Shown here piece by piece: positions 49,410 through 57,709 of a DNA stretch of 64,000 nt. The DNA comes from UBA9676 sp963741615 (GTDB lineage: Bacteria > Actinomycetota > Actinomycetes > Streptosporangiales > Streptosporangiaceae). Made by a program: the position numbers and the translations under genes. Numbering within the stretch: position 1 is the stretch's first letter; every line of letters starts with the position of its first letter. The stretch spans positions 1 to 64,000 of the forward strand of contig CAVUIU010000019.1 in the NCBI GenBank assembly GCA_963741615.1, given 5' to 3'. The notes beneath the pieces are model-generated. The model was not told the origin of the DNA and ran no database searches. It saw only the letters and a list, made by a program, of their open reading frames with translations.

Positions 49410-49427
49410 TCACCCCTGAAGGGGTGA
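49410..49427. promoter_or_regulatory. TCACCC-N6-GGGTGA site 5
   Basis: TCACCCCTGAAGGGGTGA; arms of eight matched bases. Between divergent MFS (91 bases) and M24 peptidase (111 bases) starts. Confidence 0.6.
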
Positions 49428-49537
49428 TTCTCCTGCATCGCGCCTTCGTCAGCCACGCCGGGCAGATCCCGGGCTGGGCAAGGCCTGAGCACACCGGGCA
49501 CAACGGAACCTGGCGCGGCACTGGATAGAGTCGCGAG

Positions 49538-50632
49538 GTGCCGCAGATCCATATCGCCCGCCTGGGGCGAGCGCAGCTGAGAATCGCCGAGGCTGGCGTG
49601 GACGCCGCGCTGATCACCAGCCCAGCCAACGTCCGGTACCTGACTGGCCTGGTGAGCTCGAACGCTGCGGTCTTGCTGCCAGCCGGCGGGGTGGCTGTGC
49701 TGGAAACCGACTCACGCTACGCCGAGACCGCCGAGCGCGACTGCCCGGACGTGGAGCTGGTTACCGGGTATGAGATCGAGCCTGCGCTGGCCCGGCTGGC
49801 GGCCGCGCGGGGATGGCGCACGCTGGCCGTCGAGGCGCAGGAGATGACGATCGAACGGTACGGCGAGCTGTCCGAGCTGGACGGCGGCCCACGGCTGGTG
49901 CGGCTGGGCCGGGTCGTCGAACAGCTCAGGATGGTGAAGGACGAGACCGAGATCGCGCTGCTCGCCCGGGCCTGCGCCATTACCTGTGCGGCGTTCGCAG
50001 GCGTGCTGCCCAGCATCGTGCCGGGCCGGTCTGAGCGAGAACTGGCCGTCTTGCTGGAACGGGCGATGGTCGATCGTGGCGCCGAGGCAGCAGCCTTTCC
50101 CACCATCGTGGCCAGCGGGCCGAACGGCGCCATCCCGCATCACTCGCCGGGGGAACGAGCGTTCGCGGCTGGCGACCTGATCACCATTGACTGCGGTGCC
50201 CGGTACGGCGGCTACCACGCGGACATGGCCAGGACGGTCGCGCTGGGCGAACCGGCCAGCTGGCAGCGCGAGATATACGAGCTGGTGGCCGCGGCGCAGC
50301 TGGCAGGCGTGGCGGCCGCGATACCAGGTGCCGACGTGGAAGATGTTGACGCCACGGCCAGGGACATCATCGAGGCCGCCGGCTACGGCGGCCATTTCCA
50401 GCAGGCGCTCGGCCACGGCGTGGGCCTGGAGGTGCACGAAGCGCCGATCATCGGGTACGGCCGGATGGGCAGGCTGACCAGGCGGGTTCCCATCACCATC
50501 GAGCCAGGGATCCACCTGCCCGGCATGGGCGGAGTCAGCATCGAGGACACCCTCGTTGTCCGCGCGGGCCCCGAGTCCGCCGGGTCGGCGGAGATACTCA
50601 CCACGACCACCAAGGAACTGATCGTGCTATGA
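49538..50632 (+). CDS. M24 family Xaa-Pro peptidase
   Basis: 364 residues, GTG 49538. Creatinase-like N-terminal domain (AGVDAALITSPANVRYLTGLVSSNAAVLL) then the pita-bread catalytic domain: IDCGARYGGYHADMARTVALG near residue 217 (two Asp ligands), GHGVGLEVHEAP near 291 (His), ITIEPGIHLPGMGGVSIEDTLVV with two Glu ligands near 321 and 335. Complete dinuclear metal site. Removes N-terminal residues preceding proline, cytoplasmic. An EF-P gene often follows such genes but does not here. Confidence 0.9.
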   Translation: MPQIHIARLGRAQLRIAEAGVDAALITSPANVRYLTGLVSSNAAVLLPAGGVAVLETDSRYAETAERDCPDVELVTGYEIEPALARLAAARGWRTLAVEAQEMTIERYGELSELDGGPRLVRLGRVVEQLRMVKDETEIALLARACAITCAAFAGVLPSIVPGRSERELAVLLERAMVDRGAEAAAFPTIVASGPNGAIPHHSPGERAFAAGDLITIDCGARYGGYHADMARTVALGEPASWQREIYELVAAAQLAGVAAAIPGADVEDVDATARDIIEAAGYGGHFQQALGHGVGLEVHEAPIIGYGRMGRLTRRVPITIEPGIHLPGMGGVSIEDTLVVRAGPESAGSAEILTTTTKELIVL

Positions 50633-50680
50633 CGCGGGCGGGCAACCGCCCGGGATTGAGCGCTGTGTTCTACTGGGAAG

Positions 50681-51595
50681 GTGGCTCGCCAGCGCCTGCG
50701 CAATGCCATCACGCGGCCCGGCCGACCCAGTGAGGCGGCTTCCGGTGCCCTGACCGCCGAGCGGACCGAGGAGGTGCGGGCCAGGGTCCGGCTGATGATC
50801 GAGATTACGGCCCGGGAAGGCGCGTACCGTAAAGGCCTGCTGGCCGCCGCCGGACACCTCAGCCCCGAGGAAGCGGCCATCATTTCCGACCTGGAGGGGC
50901 ACGGCCTGCAGGTATCGCAGCTGCATGACGTGCTATGCGGCGGCCATGTCCTGATCGACGACCCGGGGCTGTACGAGGACTGGCGCTTTACCCAGGTCAG
51001 CCATCTGCGCCTTTCCAGTCACCACCGCGACATCGACAAGGCGCTCTATCCCGACATCGGGATGCGGGGGGCGGTGGTCAGGGAGAAGCTGCACGGGCGG
51101 ACGCAACAGGGCACCTGGGTGCAGCTGGAGAAGACCCCGGCCGCCTTCGGCAAGCGCAAGCTGCCCAGCCTGACCGACATCCGGCACCTGATGGACTACG
51201 TGGTCTACCGGGTGACCCGCAGCAATGTCGGCCCGTGGGGTCTGTCGCAGCTGACCGAGCGGCGCCCGATGTACCTGTCGCCTGATCTGGCCGTCCCCAC
51301 GTCGCTGCCGCCGCCGGTCGCCGAGTCGCTGGCGCTGGCGCTGCGCCGGATCTCGGCCGCCGACGACGCGACCGCCGTGTCGCAGGACCTGGCAGGCCGG
51401 TTCCCGCCGCCGGGCCAGGCGGACCCGGCGAACGACCTCGGCCAGGCACTGACTGGCCAGGCCGGGCGGGGCCTGTTCGGCAACTCCAAGGTGTGGGTCA
51501 CCGAAACGCCATCCCGCGGGGCCGCCGCGATCCTGGGCCAGCTCCGTGAGCAGCGACCGGTGGTGATGCCGTGGGCGGAAGGGGGGTCGTCATGA
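50681..51595 (+). CDS. unknown protein, coupled to next gene
   Basis: 304 residues from GTG 50681; no ideal ribosome-binding site. Arg-rich N-terminal tail, helical segment TEEVRARVRLMIEITAREGAYRKGLLAAAGHLSPEEAAIISDLEGHG, central region HDVLCGGHVLIDDPGLYEDWRFTQVSHLRLSSHHRDIDKALYPDIG with clustered His/Asp, then a basic domain KLPSLTDIRHLMDYVVYRVTRSNVGPWGLS. No family recognised. Stop overlaps the next ATG as ATGA, so the pair is co-translated. Confidence 0.65.
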   Translation: MARQRLRNAITRPGRPSEAASGALTAERTEEVRARVRLMIEITAREGAYRKGLLAAAGHLSPEEAAIISDLEGHGLQVSQLHDVLCGGHVLIDDPGLYEDWRFTQVSHLRLSSHHRDIDKALYPDIGMRGAVVREKLHGRTQQGTWVQLEKTPAAFGKRKLPSLTDIRHLMDYVVYRVTRSNVGPWGLSQLTERRPMYLSPDLAVPTSLPPPVAESLALALRRISAADDATAVSQDLAGRFPPPGQADPANDLGQALTGQAGRGLFGNSKVWVTETPSRGAAAILGQLREQRPVVMPWAEGGSS

Positions 51596-52467
51596 GTGAC
51601 GCCGACGCGAATGGTCCCGCGCCGGGCCTCAGCGAGGCGTCCGTGCCGGAAGGGCTCGTTTCGGCCGTCGTGAACCTGGTCAACACCGGGCCGGTGCTGC
51701 TGGGCGCCTACACCATTGCCGAGCTCACCGCGGTTGATGCGATCGTGGACTTCCTGGAGGCCCGGCCATCGGACGAGGCACTCACCGAGGCCGTCCGCTC
51801 GCTTGCGGCCCGCCAGCTCATCGTGGCGGGGCCCCCGGGAGAGCAGGTGCAGGTACGGGGGGATCTCGGCATCGCGGTGGCGTTCGAGCAGCGGGCCCGG
51901 ATGGTCCTGGATGCACGCTCGACAGGAACGGACGCCGGTGAGCCGTGGCGGATCCTGCTGCTCCCCCAGCCGGAGCGGATCTGCCTGATGTTCCGCATCG
52001 ACACCTTCGGCGTCCATCAGATCGGCCTGTACAAGCTCGACGAAGCCGTCAGGCTTCTCACCGCCTGGCTGCCCCGGGGACCCCGGGCGGACCCTCATCC
52101 GGCCGTCGAGTCCGATGGCATGCTCGCCTCGTCGGAGCGTTCCGCGCTGGTCACCGTCACCCACTACACCACCCAGGGATCGGCTGAGATCGCCGGCGCC
52201 AGCACCGACCTGATCCTCGCCCGTCACGACGGACGGCTGCACCTGTTTTCCCGGGACCCGGACGACCGGGCCAAGCTGGTGCCCGGCCCACGGGATGGCA
52301 AGGACGTTCACGACACGCTCGTGGACATGCTGACGTTATCCGCGGCTCCATCACGCAGGCAGCAGCCCCTGGCGCTTCGCCCGGCGCGGCCCGGGCCGTT
52401 GTCCAGGCCAGCCACGACCTGCTCGACCGCGCGGGCGGGTAACGGGGCGCCAGGGACCGCCCGGTAG
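51592..52467 (+). CDS. unknown protein, partner of upstream gene
   Basis: 291 residues from the ATG overlapping the upstream stop. Two-part structure: helical N-terminal half (GPVLLGAYTIAELTAVDAIVDFLEARPSDEALTEAVRSLAARQLIV) resembling a winged-helix-like module, then a strand-rich half (PWRILLLPQPERICLMFRIDTFGVHQIGLYKLDEAVRLLTAWLP) with LVTVTHYT and LILARHDGRLHLFSRDPDDRAKLVPG. The C-terminal tail is low-complexity. Not recognised; the alternating strand pattern loosely recalls ESX-associated chaperones, but no conserved motif supports that. Confidence 0.62.
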   Translation: MSDADANGPAPGLSEASVPEGLVSAVVNLVNTGPVLLGAYTIAELTAVDAIVDFLEARPSDEALTEAVRSLAARQLIVAGPPGEQVQVRGDLGIAVAFEQRARMVLDARSTGTDAGEPWRILLLPQPERICLMFRIDTFGVHQIGLYKLDEAVRLLTAWLPRGPRADPHPAVESDGMLASSERSALVTVTHYTTQGSAEIAGASTDLILARHDGRLHLFSRDPDDRAKLVPGPRDGKDVHDTLVDMLTLSAAPSRRQQPLALRPARPGPLSRPATTCSTARAGNGAPGTAR

Positions 52468-52543
52468 GGCGGATCCGTGCCTGGCGGCGATGCTGGCGGG
52501 TGCCGGGCTGCTGCGGCCCGGAGCTTGCGGGCAGGATAGGGGG

Positions 52544-53323
52544 ATGGCTCGTCCCGCGCCGCGTCATGATCGTGACGCTGGCGGCCCTGCCGATGTGCTG
52601 GCCGCGAAGGCCGCCCTGCGGCAGGAGGTGTGGTCGCGGATGCGGGCGGCGAGGGTGGCCCGGTTCCCGGGCGCAGCGGGACGCATCCCGAACTTCACCG
52701 GCGCCGAGGCAGCCGCCGAGCGGCTTCGCGCCTCGCCCGTGTGGCAGGCCGCCAGCACCCTGAAGGCCAACCCGGACTCCGCGCAGTTGCCGGTGCGCCA
52801 GCGCGCGCTGGCGGACGGCAAGACCGTGTACATGGCCGTCCCGCGCCTGGCCGGGCGGGAGCCGTTCTTCGCCCTCGAACCGGGCCACCTGAGCGAGCCG
52901 CCCCGCAAGGCGGCCTCGATCAGCGGCGCGGCCCGTTCCGCCCGGCGGGTCACCCTCGCTGAGCTGTCCCCGGTGGACCTGGTGGTGATGGGCTGTGTCG
53001 CGGCCGGCGAGGACGGCGCACGGCTGGGCAAGGGCGGCGGGTTCGCCGACCTGGAATTCGCGCTGGCCACCGCGGCGGGCCTGATCGGACCGCACACCGT
53101 GTCCGTGACGACCGTTCATGAACTCCAGGTACACGCGGCCGGGACGATCCCGCTGACCGGCCACGATGTGCCAGTGGACTTCATCATCACACCCGAGCGC
53201 GTCATCGACTGCCGCTCCCGGCACGGGCCACGGCCGGCCGCCAGCATCTGCTGGGAGGACCTGACCGAAGAGAAAATCGCGGCAATACCCCTGCTCGCGG
53301 CGCAGCGACCCGGCCGGCGGTAG
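52544..53323 (+). CDS. 5-formyltetrahydrofolate cyclo-ligase-like protein
   Basis: 259 residues from ATG 52544, with GGCAGGATAGGGGG upstream. MTHFS-like NagB/RpiA-fold protein: AAKAALRQEVWSRMRAARVARFPG at the start, STLKANPDSAQLPVRQRALADGKTVYMAVPRL, DLVVMGCVAAGEDGARLGKGGGFADLEFAL near residue 160 (nucleotide/folate-binding loop, cf. GKGGGYYDR), VTTVHELQV and HDVPVDFIITPERVI. The GGF-ADLE variant matches the MTHFS-domain subgroup of archaea and actinobacteria, so true cyclo-ligase activity is not certain. Confidence 0.8.
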   Translation: MARPAPRHDRDAGGPADVLAAKAALRQEVWSRMRAARVARFPGAAGRIPNFTGAEAAAERLRASPVWQAASTLKANPDSAQLPVRQRALADGKTVYMAVPRLAGREPFFALEPGHLSEPPRKAASISGAARSARRVTLAELSPVDLVVMGCVAAGEDGARLGKGGGFADLEFALATAAGLIGPHTVSVTTVHELQVHAAGTIPLTGHDVPVDFIITPERVIDCRSRHGPRPAASICWEDLTEEKIAAIPLLAAQRPGRR

Positions 53324-53472
53324 ACCCGGACGCTCGCACGCCGCCCGGCCCGCGAGAGTCCCGGGCCGCCAGCGGCCCGCAGGCACACCTGGCCTTGATC
53401 GCCGCCAGCGCGGTACCCGGCCGGGCTGGCCGGGTACGGGACTGGTGGGACCGCTTGCCCGGGGAGCTGATC

Positions 53473-54171
53473 ATGTTCGTGCTGATCCTGGCCGATGTGG
53501 CGCTGTGTGCTGCCCTGGTCATGGTGGCTGCCTTCGTCATGGTGATGCGGCGGCGGCGCCGGAGCGGCGCTCAGCCCCCGGGACCCGGGCGGCAGCGGCA
53601 CGGGGCAGTGGCGGGGCCGGCTGATGGGGGGATGGCCCAGCGCGGGACAGCTGTCGTGCCCGGGTTCAGCCCGGACATCGTGGAGCCAGACTTTGGCGCA
53701 CATGCGCCTGCCGCGCCGGAGCAGGCAGCCGAATCGCAGATCAGCGGGGTGGCCGATCCGCAGCCCGGCCCCCATCGGCCAGCCGCGAAGCCGGACAGGC
53801 AGCGGGCCCCCGCCACGGAACCGGACGGGCAGCGGGCCCCCGCCACGGAACCAGACGGGCAGCGGGCCTCCCCCGCGGAACCAGACGGGCAGCGGGCCCC
53901 CGCCACGGAACCAGACGGGCAGCGGGCCCCCGCCACGGAACCAGACGGGCAGCGGGCCCCCGCCACGGAACCAGACGGGCAGCGGGCCCCCGCCACGGAA
54001 CCAGACGGGCAGCGGGCTTCCGCCGCGGAACCGGACGGGCAGGCCGCCGCTGGCGCCATCACCAGCAGCGAGCGGATAGGCAGCTACTACGAGGCGGCCG
54101 ACCGGCCGATAGCCGACTACCTCGCGGCACATGGCTGGACCGAGGAGCCGGGGACGCACGACCCCGGGTAG
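53473..54171 (+). CDS. single-pass membrane protein with tandem-repeat tail
   Basis: 232 residues from ATG 53473, with GGGGAGCTGATC upstream; TTG 53395 would add 26 residues. One membrane segment at the very N-terminus (MFVLILADVALCAALVMVAAFVMVM) followed by RRRRR, then a Pro/Ala-rich cytoplasmic region holding eight 10-residue repeats PDGQRAPATE (residues about 107-186) and a short acidic C-terminal domain ITSSERIGSYYEAADRPIADYLAAHGWTEE. Probably a membrane-tethered linker protein; function unknown. The IS1182 element follows 53 bases later. Confidence 0.6.
   Translation: MFVLILADVALCAALVMVAAFVMVMRRRRRSGAQPPGPGRQRHGAVAGPADGGMAQRGTAVVPGFSPDIVEPDFGAHAPAAPEQAAESQISGVADPQPGPHRPAAKPDRQRAPATEPDGQRAPATEPDGQRASPAEPDGQRAPATEPDGQRAPATEPDGQRAPATEPDGQRAPATEPDGQRASAAEPDGQAAAGAITSSERIGSYYEAADRPIADYLAAHGWTEEPGTHDPG
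53791..54030 (+). repeat. eight 30-bp in-frame tandem repeats
   Basis: Unit CCAGACGGGCAGCGGGCCCC plus ten more bases. Units 4-7 (53881-54000) are identical; units 1, 2, 3 and 8 differ by a few bases. A further partial unit follows at 54031. Recent expansion is likely because the central units are invariant. Confidence 0.92.
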
Positions 54172-54224
54172 CGGATGCGCGCGGATCCGGCGTCAGCGCA
54201 AGCCGCCGCGGGCAGCGTTCCTAG

Positions 54225-55937
54225 AGCGCCGGTCAAGTAATGGGGGTCGGGTTTCGGTGTTGCGCGGGTCTGCTGCTTGGCGGTGTGTTAGGCCCTGTGC
54301 GTAGCGGGTGGTGAGCATCTGGCTATGACCAGGGAGGAACTTGCGATGCGTCCTGAGATGTGGCGTCCGCCGGTGGAGCCGTCGCCGGCGGAACAGGTGG
54401 TGATCAAGGCGGTGCGGCGGGCGAAGCTGTTTGCGTTCTTACGCCAGCATCGGCACGAGCTGTTTGATGAGGAGTTCCAGGCCGAGCTGGCGCGGGTTTA
54501 TGTGGACAGCCCGAAGGGGCAGCCGCCGGTGCCGCCGGCGCAGTTAGCTTTGGCGACGGTCCTGCAGGCCTATGCCGGGGTGTCCGATGATGAGGTCATC
54601 GAGGCGACGGTGATGGACCGGCGCTGGCAGCTGGTGCTCGATTGCCTGGATGCCGATCGGCCGCCGTTTGCTAAGGGCACCTTGGTCGGGTTCCGCGGCC
54701 GGCTGATCGCCGCCGACCTGGACCGGCGGCTGATCGAGCGGACCGTGGCGCTGGCGGCGCGCACGAAGGGTTTCGGCGCTCGGGCGCTGCGGGCGGCGCT
54801 GGATTCGTCCCCGTTATGGGGGGCGGGCCGGGTGGAGGACACGATCAACTTGATGGGACACGCCCTGCGCAAGGCCCTGGGTGTGATCGCGGCCGTGCAG
54901 GGGTGGGGGCAGGCCGCTGGAACCGCCGCACTGGCAGTACAGGCAGGAGCGCCGCAGCTGGGCGCCTCGAGCCTGAAGGCCGCGCTGGACCGGGACTGGG
55001 ACGATCCCGCCGCCCGGGATGAGGCCCTGGTCCAGGTGCTGGGCTTGCTGGAGCGGGTGGAAGGGCTCATCGCCGCCGCGGCGGGCAGCGACGCCGCCCA
55101 CGCCTGCCTGAAGGTGGCCCGCCAGGTCCGGGACCAGGACGTGGATTCCTCCGGCCCGGCGCCGGCGCTGCGCCGCGGCGTGGCCCGCGACCGGCGGATC
55201 AGCGTCGAAGACGGCGACATGCGCCACGGCCGTAAGACCCGCTCGGTGCGCTTCGACGGCTACAAGCGGCACGTGCTGCGCGACCTGGACACCGGCCTGG
55301 TCGTAGCGGCGGGCATCACCCCCGCCAACAAGCCGGAGGCGAGCGTCACCGGCGGCATCGCCGCCGACCTGGACGCCGCTGGGCTGACGCTGGCCGAGCT
55401 GCACATCGACCGGGCCTACCTATCTTCTGCCCTCGTCCGCGACCGCAGCCCGGACTTGGCGATCTTCTGCAAGGCGTGGCGGGTGCGCAACACAACCGGC
55501 CGCTACGCCAAGACCGACTTCACCCTCGACTTCACCGCCGGGCAGCTGACCTGCCCGGCCGGGGTGAGCATGGCCTTCCAGCCCGGCAAGACCGTGCGCT
55601 TCCCGAAAACCACCTGCGCCACCTGCCCGCTGCGGCGGCGCTGCACCCAAAGCCCGTCCGGGCGCAGCGTGTCCATCCACCCCGACGAGGCGCTGCTGGC
55701 CGAACTCCGCGACTACCAGGCCACCCCAGCCGGGCGCGCCAAGCTCCGCGAACGCGTCAAGGTCGAGCACGCCCTGGCCCACGTCGGGCACTGGCAAGGC
55801 CGCCGCGCCCGCTACCGCGGCACCCGCAAGAACCTGTTCGACCTGCGCCGGGTCGCCGTGGTCCACAATCTCCACATCATCGCCCGCCAGGAACCCGCCA
55901 ACCAGGCGGCCGCCTGATCGACTACCTGACCGGCGCT
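54225..55937 (+). mobile_element. IS1182-family insertion sequence
   Basis: 1713 bases. Inverted ends AGCGCCGGTCAAGTA (left) and AGCGCCGGTCAGGTA (right, complement). Flanked on both sides by CTAG (54221-54224 and 55938-55941), a 4-base target duplication typical of this family. The right CTAG supplies the TAG stop of the neighbouring serine hydrolase gene. Confidence 0.9.
54346..55917 (+). CDS. IS1182-family transposase
   Basis: 523 residues from ATG 54346, preceded by GGGAGGAACTTGCG; ATG 54325 is less favoured. DUF772-type N-terminal domain (RQHRHELFDEEFQAELARVYVDSPKGQPPVPPAQLALATVLQAYAGVSDDEVIEATVMDRRW), then a DDE_Tnp_1-type core with RVARDRRISVEDGDMRHGRKTRSVRFDGYKRHVLRD-like region, HIDRAYLSS and ERVKVEHALAHVGHWQGRRARYRGTRKNLFDLRRVAVVHNLH, plus a Cys cluster CATCPLRRRC near residue 425. 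Intact, so potentially active. Confidence 0.9.
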   Translation: MRPEMWRPPVEPSPAEQVVIKAVRRAKLFAFLRQHRHELFDEEFQAELARVYVDSPKGQPPVPPAQLALATVLQAYAGVSDDEVIEATVMDRRWQLVLDCLDADRPPFAKGTLVGFRGRLIAADLDRRLIERTVALAARTKGFGARALRAALDSSPLWGAGRVEDTINLMGHALRKALGVIAAVQGWGQAAGTAALAVQAGAPQLGASSLKAALDRDWDDPAARDEALVQVLGLLERVEGLIAAAAGSDAAHACLKVARQVRDQDVDSSGPAPALRRGVARDRRISVEDGDMRHGRKTRSVRFDGYKRHVLRDLDTGLVVAAGITPANKPEASVTGGIAADLDAAGLTLAELHIDRAYLSSALVRDRSPDLAIFCKAWRVRNTTGRYAKTDFTLDFTAGQLTCPAGVSMAFQPGKTVRFPKTTCATCPLRRRCTQSPSGRSVSIHPDEALLAELRDYQATPAGRAKLRERVKVEHALAHVGHWQGRRARYRGTRKNLFDLRRVAVVHNLHIIARQEPANQAAA

Positions 55938-57083
55938 CTAGGCTATGGCGTCGTAGATCGCCTGCCCGTAAGCGGCGCTCCGGTCGGAGCCGACGATTCC
56001 CGGTCCCATCTTGTTCATCATGTAGGAGATCGTCATGCGGCGGCCCGCATCCATAACGATCATGGAGCCGCCCCAGCCACCCCAGAAGCAGATCTTCTCG
56101 TCGGGGATCCAGGGCAGGGCCTCGGGCTGGGGCAGCCCGTAGCCGATGCCCCAGCGCAGCGGGACACCAAGCACCAGATCGACGCCGTTGAGCTGCTCAT
56201 GGAAGATCAGGTCGATGGTTTCCCGGCTGAGCAGGCGGACCCCGTCAACCTCACCGCCGCGGGCGACCACCGACATGACCCGGGCCACCGAACGCGCGTT
56301 CCCGTGCCCGTTCACCGCACCGAGGTCGGCGCGCCGCCAGCCAGGCGTGTTGGCGATCCCGGCTTCGATGAAAGGCCCGGTCAGCGTCTTGACCGTCGGG
56401 CTGTCCGGGTCGAGCGCGGCCAGGTCGAACGGCAGTGGCGGTGGCGGGACCACGTCCGCGATCCGCCCCCAGTCGCTTTCCGCGGCACCGATCTGGAAAT
56501 CGGCACCCAGCGGCCCGGTGATCTCCTCGGCGACGAACTGCTTGAGCGGCTTGCCGCTGATCCGCCGCACCACCTCGCCGACCAGGTGCCCGTAGTTGAG
56601 CGCGTGGTAGCCCGACGCGGTCCCCGGCTCCCACCATGGCGCCTGGGCTGCCATCCGGGAGGTGGCCTTCTGCCAGTCGTACAGATCCTCAACCACGGCG
56701 GGCTGGTCCAGCCCGGAAACCCCGGAGGAGTGCGACATGACATGGCGGACCTTGATGTCCTGCTTGCCGTTGGCGGCGAACTCCGGCCAGTACCTGGCGA
56801 CCGGCGCGCCAACATCCAGCTCACCACGATCGACCAGCATCAGCGCGGCCAGGCTGGTCACCGTCTTGGTCGACGACCAGACGTTGGTGATGGTGTGCTC
56901 CGACCACGGGACCGCCCGGGCCTCGTCGCGGAAGCCGCCCCACAGGTCGATGACGAGATCGCCATCCATGTCCACGACAAGCGAGGCGCCCAGCTCCTCG
57001 CCCGAGTCCAGGTTCCGCGCCAGCGCACTCCGCACCGCCCCGAACCGCTCATCACACCTGCCATGCAAGTCCGCCACGGTCAT
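55938..57083 (-). CDS. beta-lactamase-like serine hydrolase (class C/EstB type)
   Basis: 381 residues, ATG 57083. SxxK motif WSSTKTVTSLAALMLVDRGEL near residue 69, YxN motif GYHALNYGHLVGEVV near 158, and GWGGSMIVMDAGRRMTISYMMNKMG in place of the KTG block. Fits esterase/peptidase-like beta-lactamase homologues and not true resistance enzymes. No signal peptide seen, so probably cytoplasmic or peripheral. The stop TAG lies in the CTAG target duplicated by the adjacent IS1182 element; the coding sequence is intact. Confidence 0.85.
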   Translation of the reverse strand: MTVADLHGRCDERFGAVRSALARNLDSGEELGASLVVDMDGDLVIDLWGGFRDEARAVPWSEHTITNVWSSTKTVTSLAALMLVDRGELDVGAPVARYWPEFAANGKQDIKVRHVMSHSSGVSGLDQPAVVEDLYDWQKATSRMAAQAPWWEPGTASGYHALNYGHLVGEVVRRISGKPLKQFVAEEITGPLGADFQIGAAESDWGRIADVVPPPPLPFDLAALDPDSPTVKTLTGPFIEAGIANTPGWRRADLGAVNGHGNARSVARVMSVVARGGEVDGVRLLSRETIDLIFHEQLNGVDLVLGVPLRWGIGYGLPQPEALPWIPDEKICFWGGWGGSMIVMDAGRRMTISYMMNKMGPGIVGSDRSAAYGQAIYDAIA

Positions 57084-57223
57084 CGTTCTCCTCGTCGTCG
57101 AGGGTCAGCGCCCAGCTGCCGGATGCGCGGGCGGCCCGGGAGTGATGCTGACGCCAGGGTCGTGGCGCCGTGGCCAGTATGCACGCTGCCCTGGCCAGCA
57201 CCCGGCGTGCGGCACCGCCCTTA

Positions 57224-57430
57224 TCAGACGTCTCCCACGTCGATCAGCAGCTCCCGGCCGTCCGGCAGGATGACGCCCAGCGAGTAAATGATCCCGTCGG
57301 GCAGGTCAAGCTGGCCGAGGATCTCGATGTTGACGACCTCAGGATGGGCGATCAGAAGGCGGCACAGCACGCTGCCCGCGTGATCGGCCGGAATCGCCTC
57401 CGGCCTGGCGGCGTCATTCGGGGACGTCAT
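57224..57430 (-). CDS. small protein (68 aa), unknown
   Basis: ATG 57430 with GAAGGGTCGC upstream. Sequence ADHAGSVLCRLLIAHPEVVNIEILGQLDLPDGIIYSLGVILPDGRELLIDVGDV looks like a compact alpha/beta protein. No recognised family. Upstream 279-base gap carries an AT-rich segment and the palindrome at 57586. Confidence 0.55.
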   Translation of the reverse strand: MTSPNDAARPEAIPADHAGSVLCRLLIAHPEVVNIEILGQLDLPDGIIYSLGVILPDGRELLIDVGDV

Positions 57431-57585
57431 GCGACCCTTCGATCGACCAGATTCACGGCCGTCAGTGTTGTCCGCGACCGCAACGGCCTTCTCTCGCTGT
57501 AGCCGGTCAGCCCGGCGCGTGGCGTCGGGCCAGACAATCGCGACGGGTCACAGCGGACTGCACATCCGAACACATTTTCATATGG

Positions 57586-57598
57586 TAACGCAGCGTTA
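57586..57598. promoter_or_regulatory. palindrome TAACGCAGCGTTA
   Basis: 13-base perfect inverted repeat with a single central base in an AT-rich patch (ACATTTTCATATGG just before it), 155 bases upstream of the small protein's ATG. Possible operator or promoter region. Confidence 0.3.
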
Positions 57599-57709
57599 AC
57601 ACCAGACCCGGGAATGAGATGCAAACACATGGCATGGCGTGTCGCATGAGCTGGATCTGATCACCCGTGAACGGAGATACGGATGGGCCACGGACCGGGG
57701 TGGCCGGGC

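Noticed and set aside
53791..54030. Possible CRISPR array
   Set aside because: Repeats are contiguous with no spacers and encode protein in frame; no cas genes nearby.
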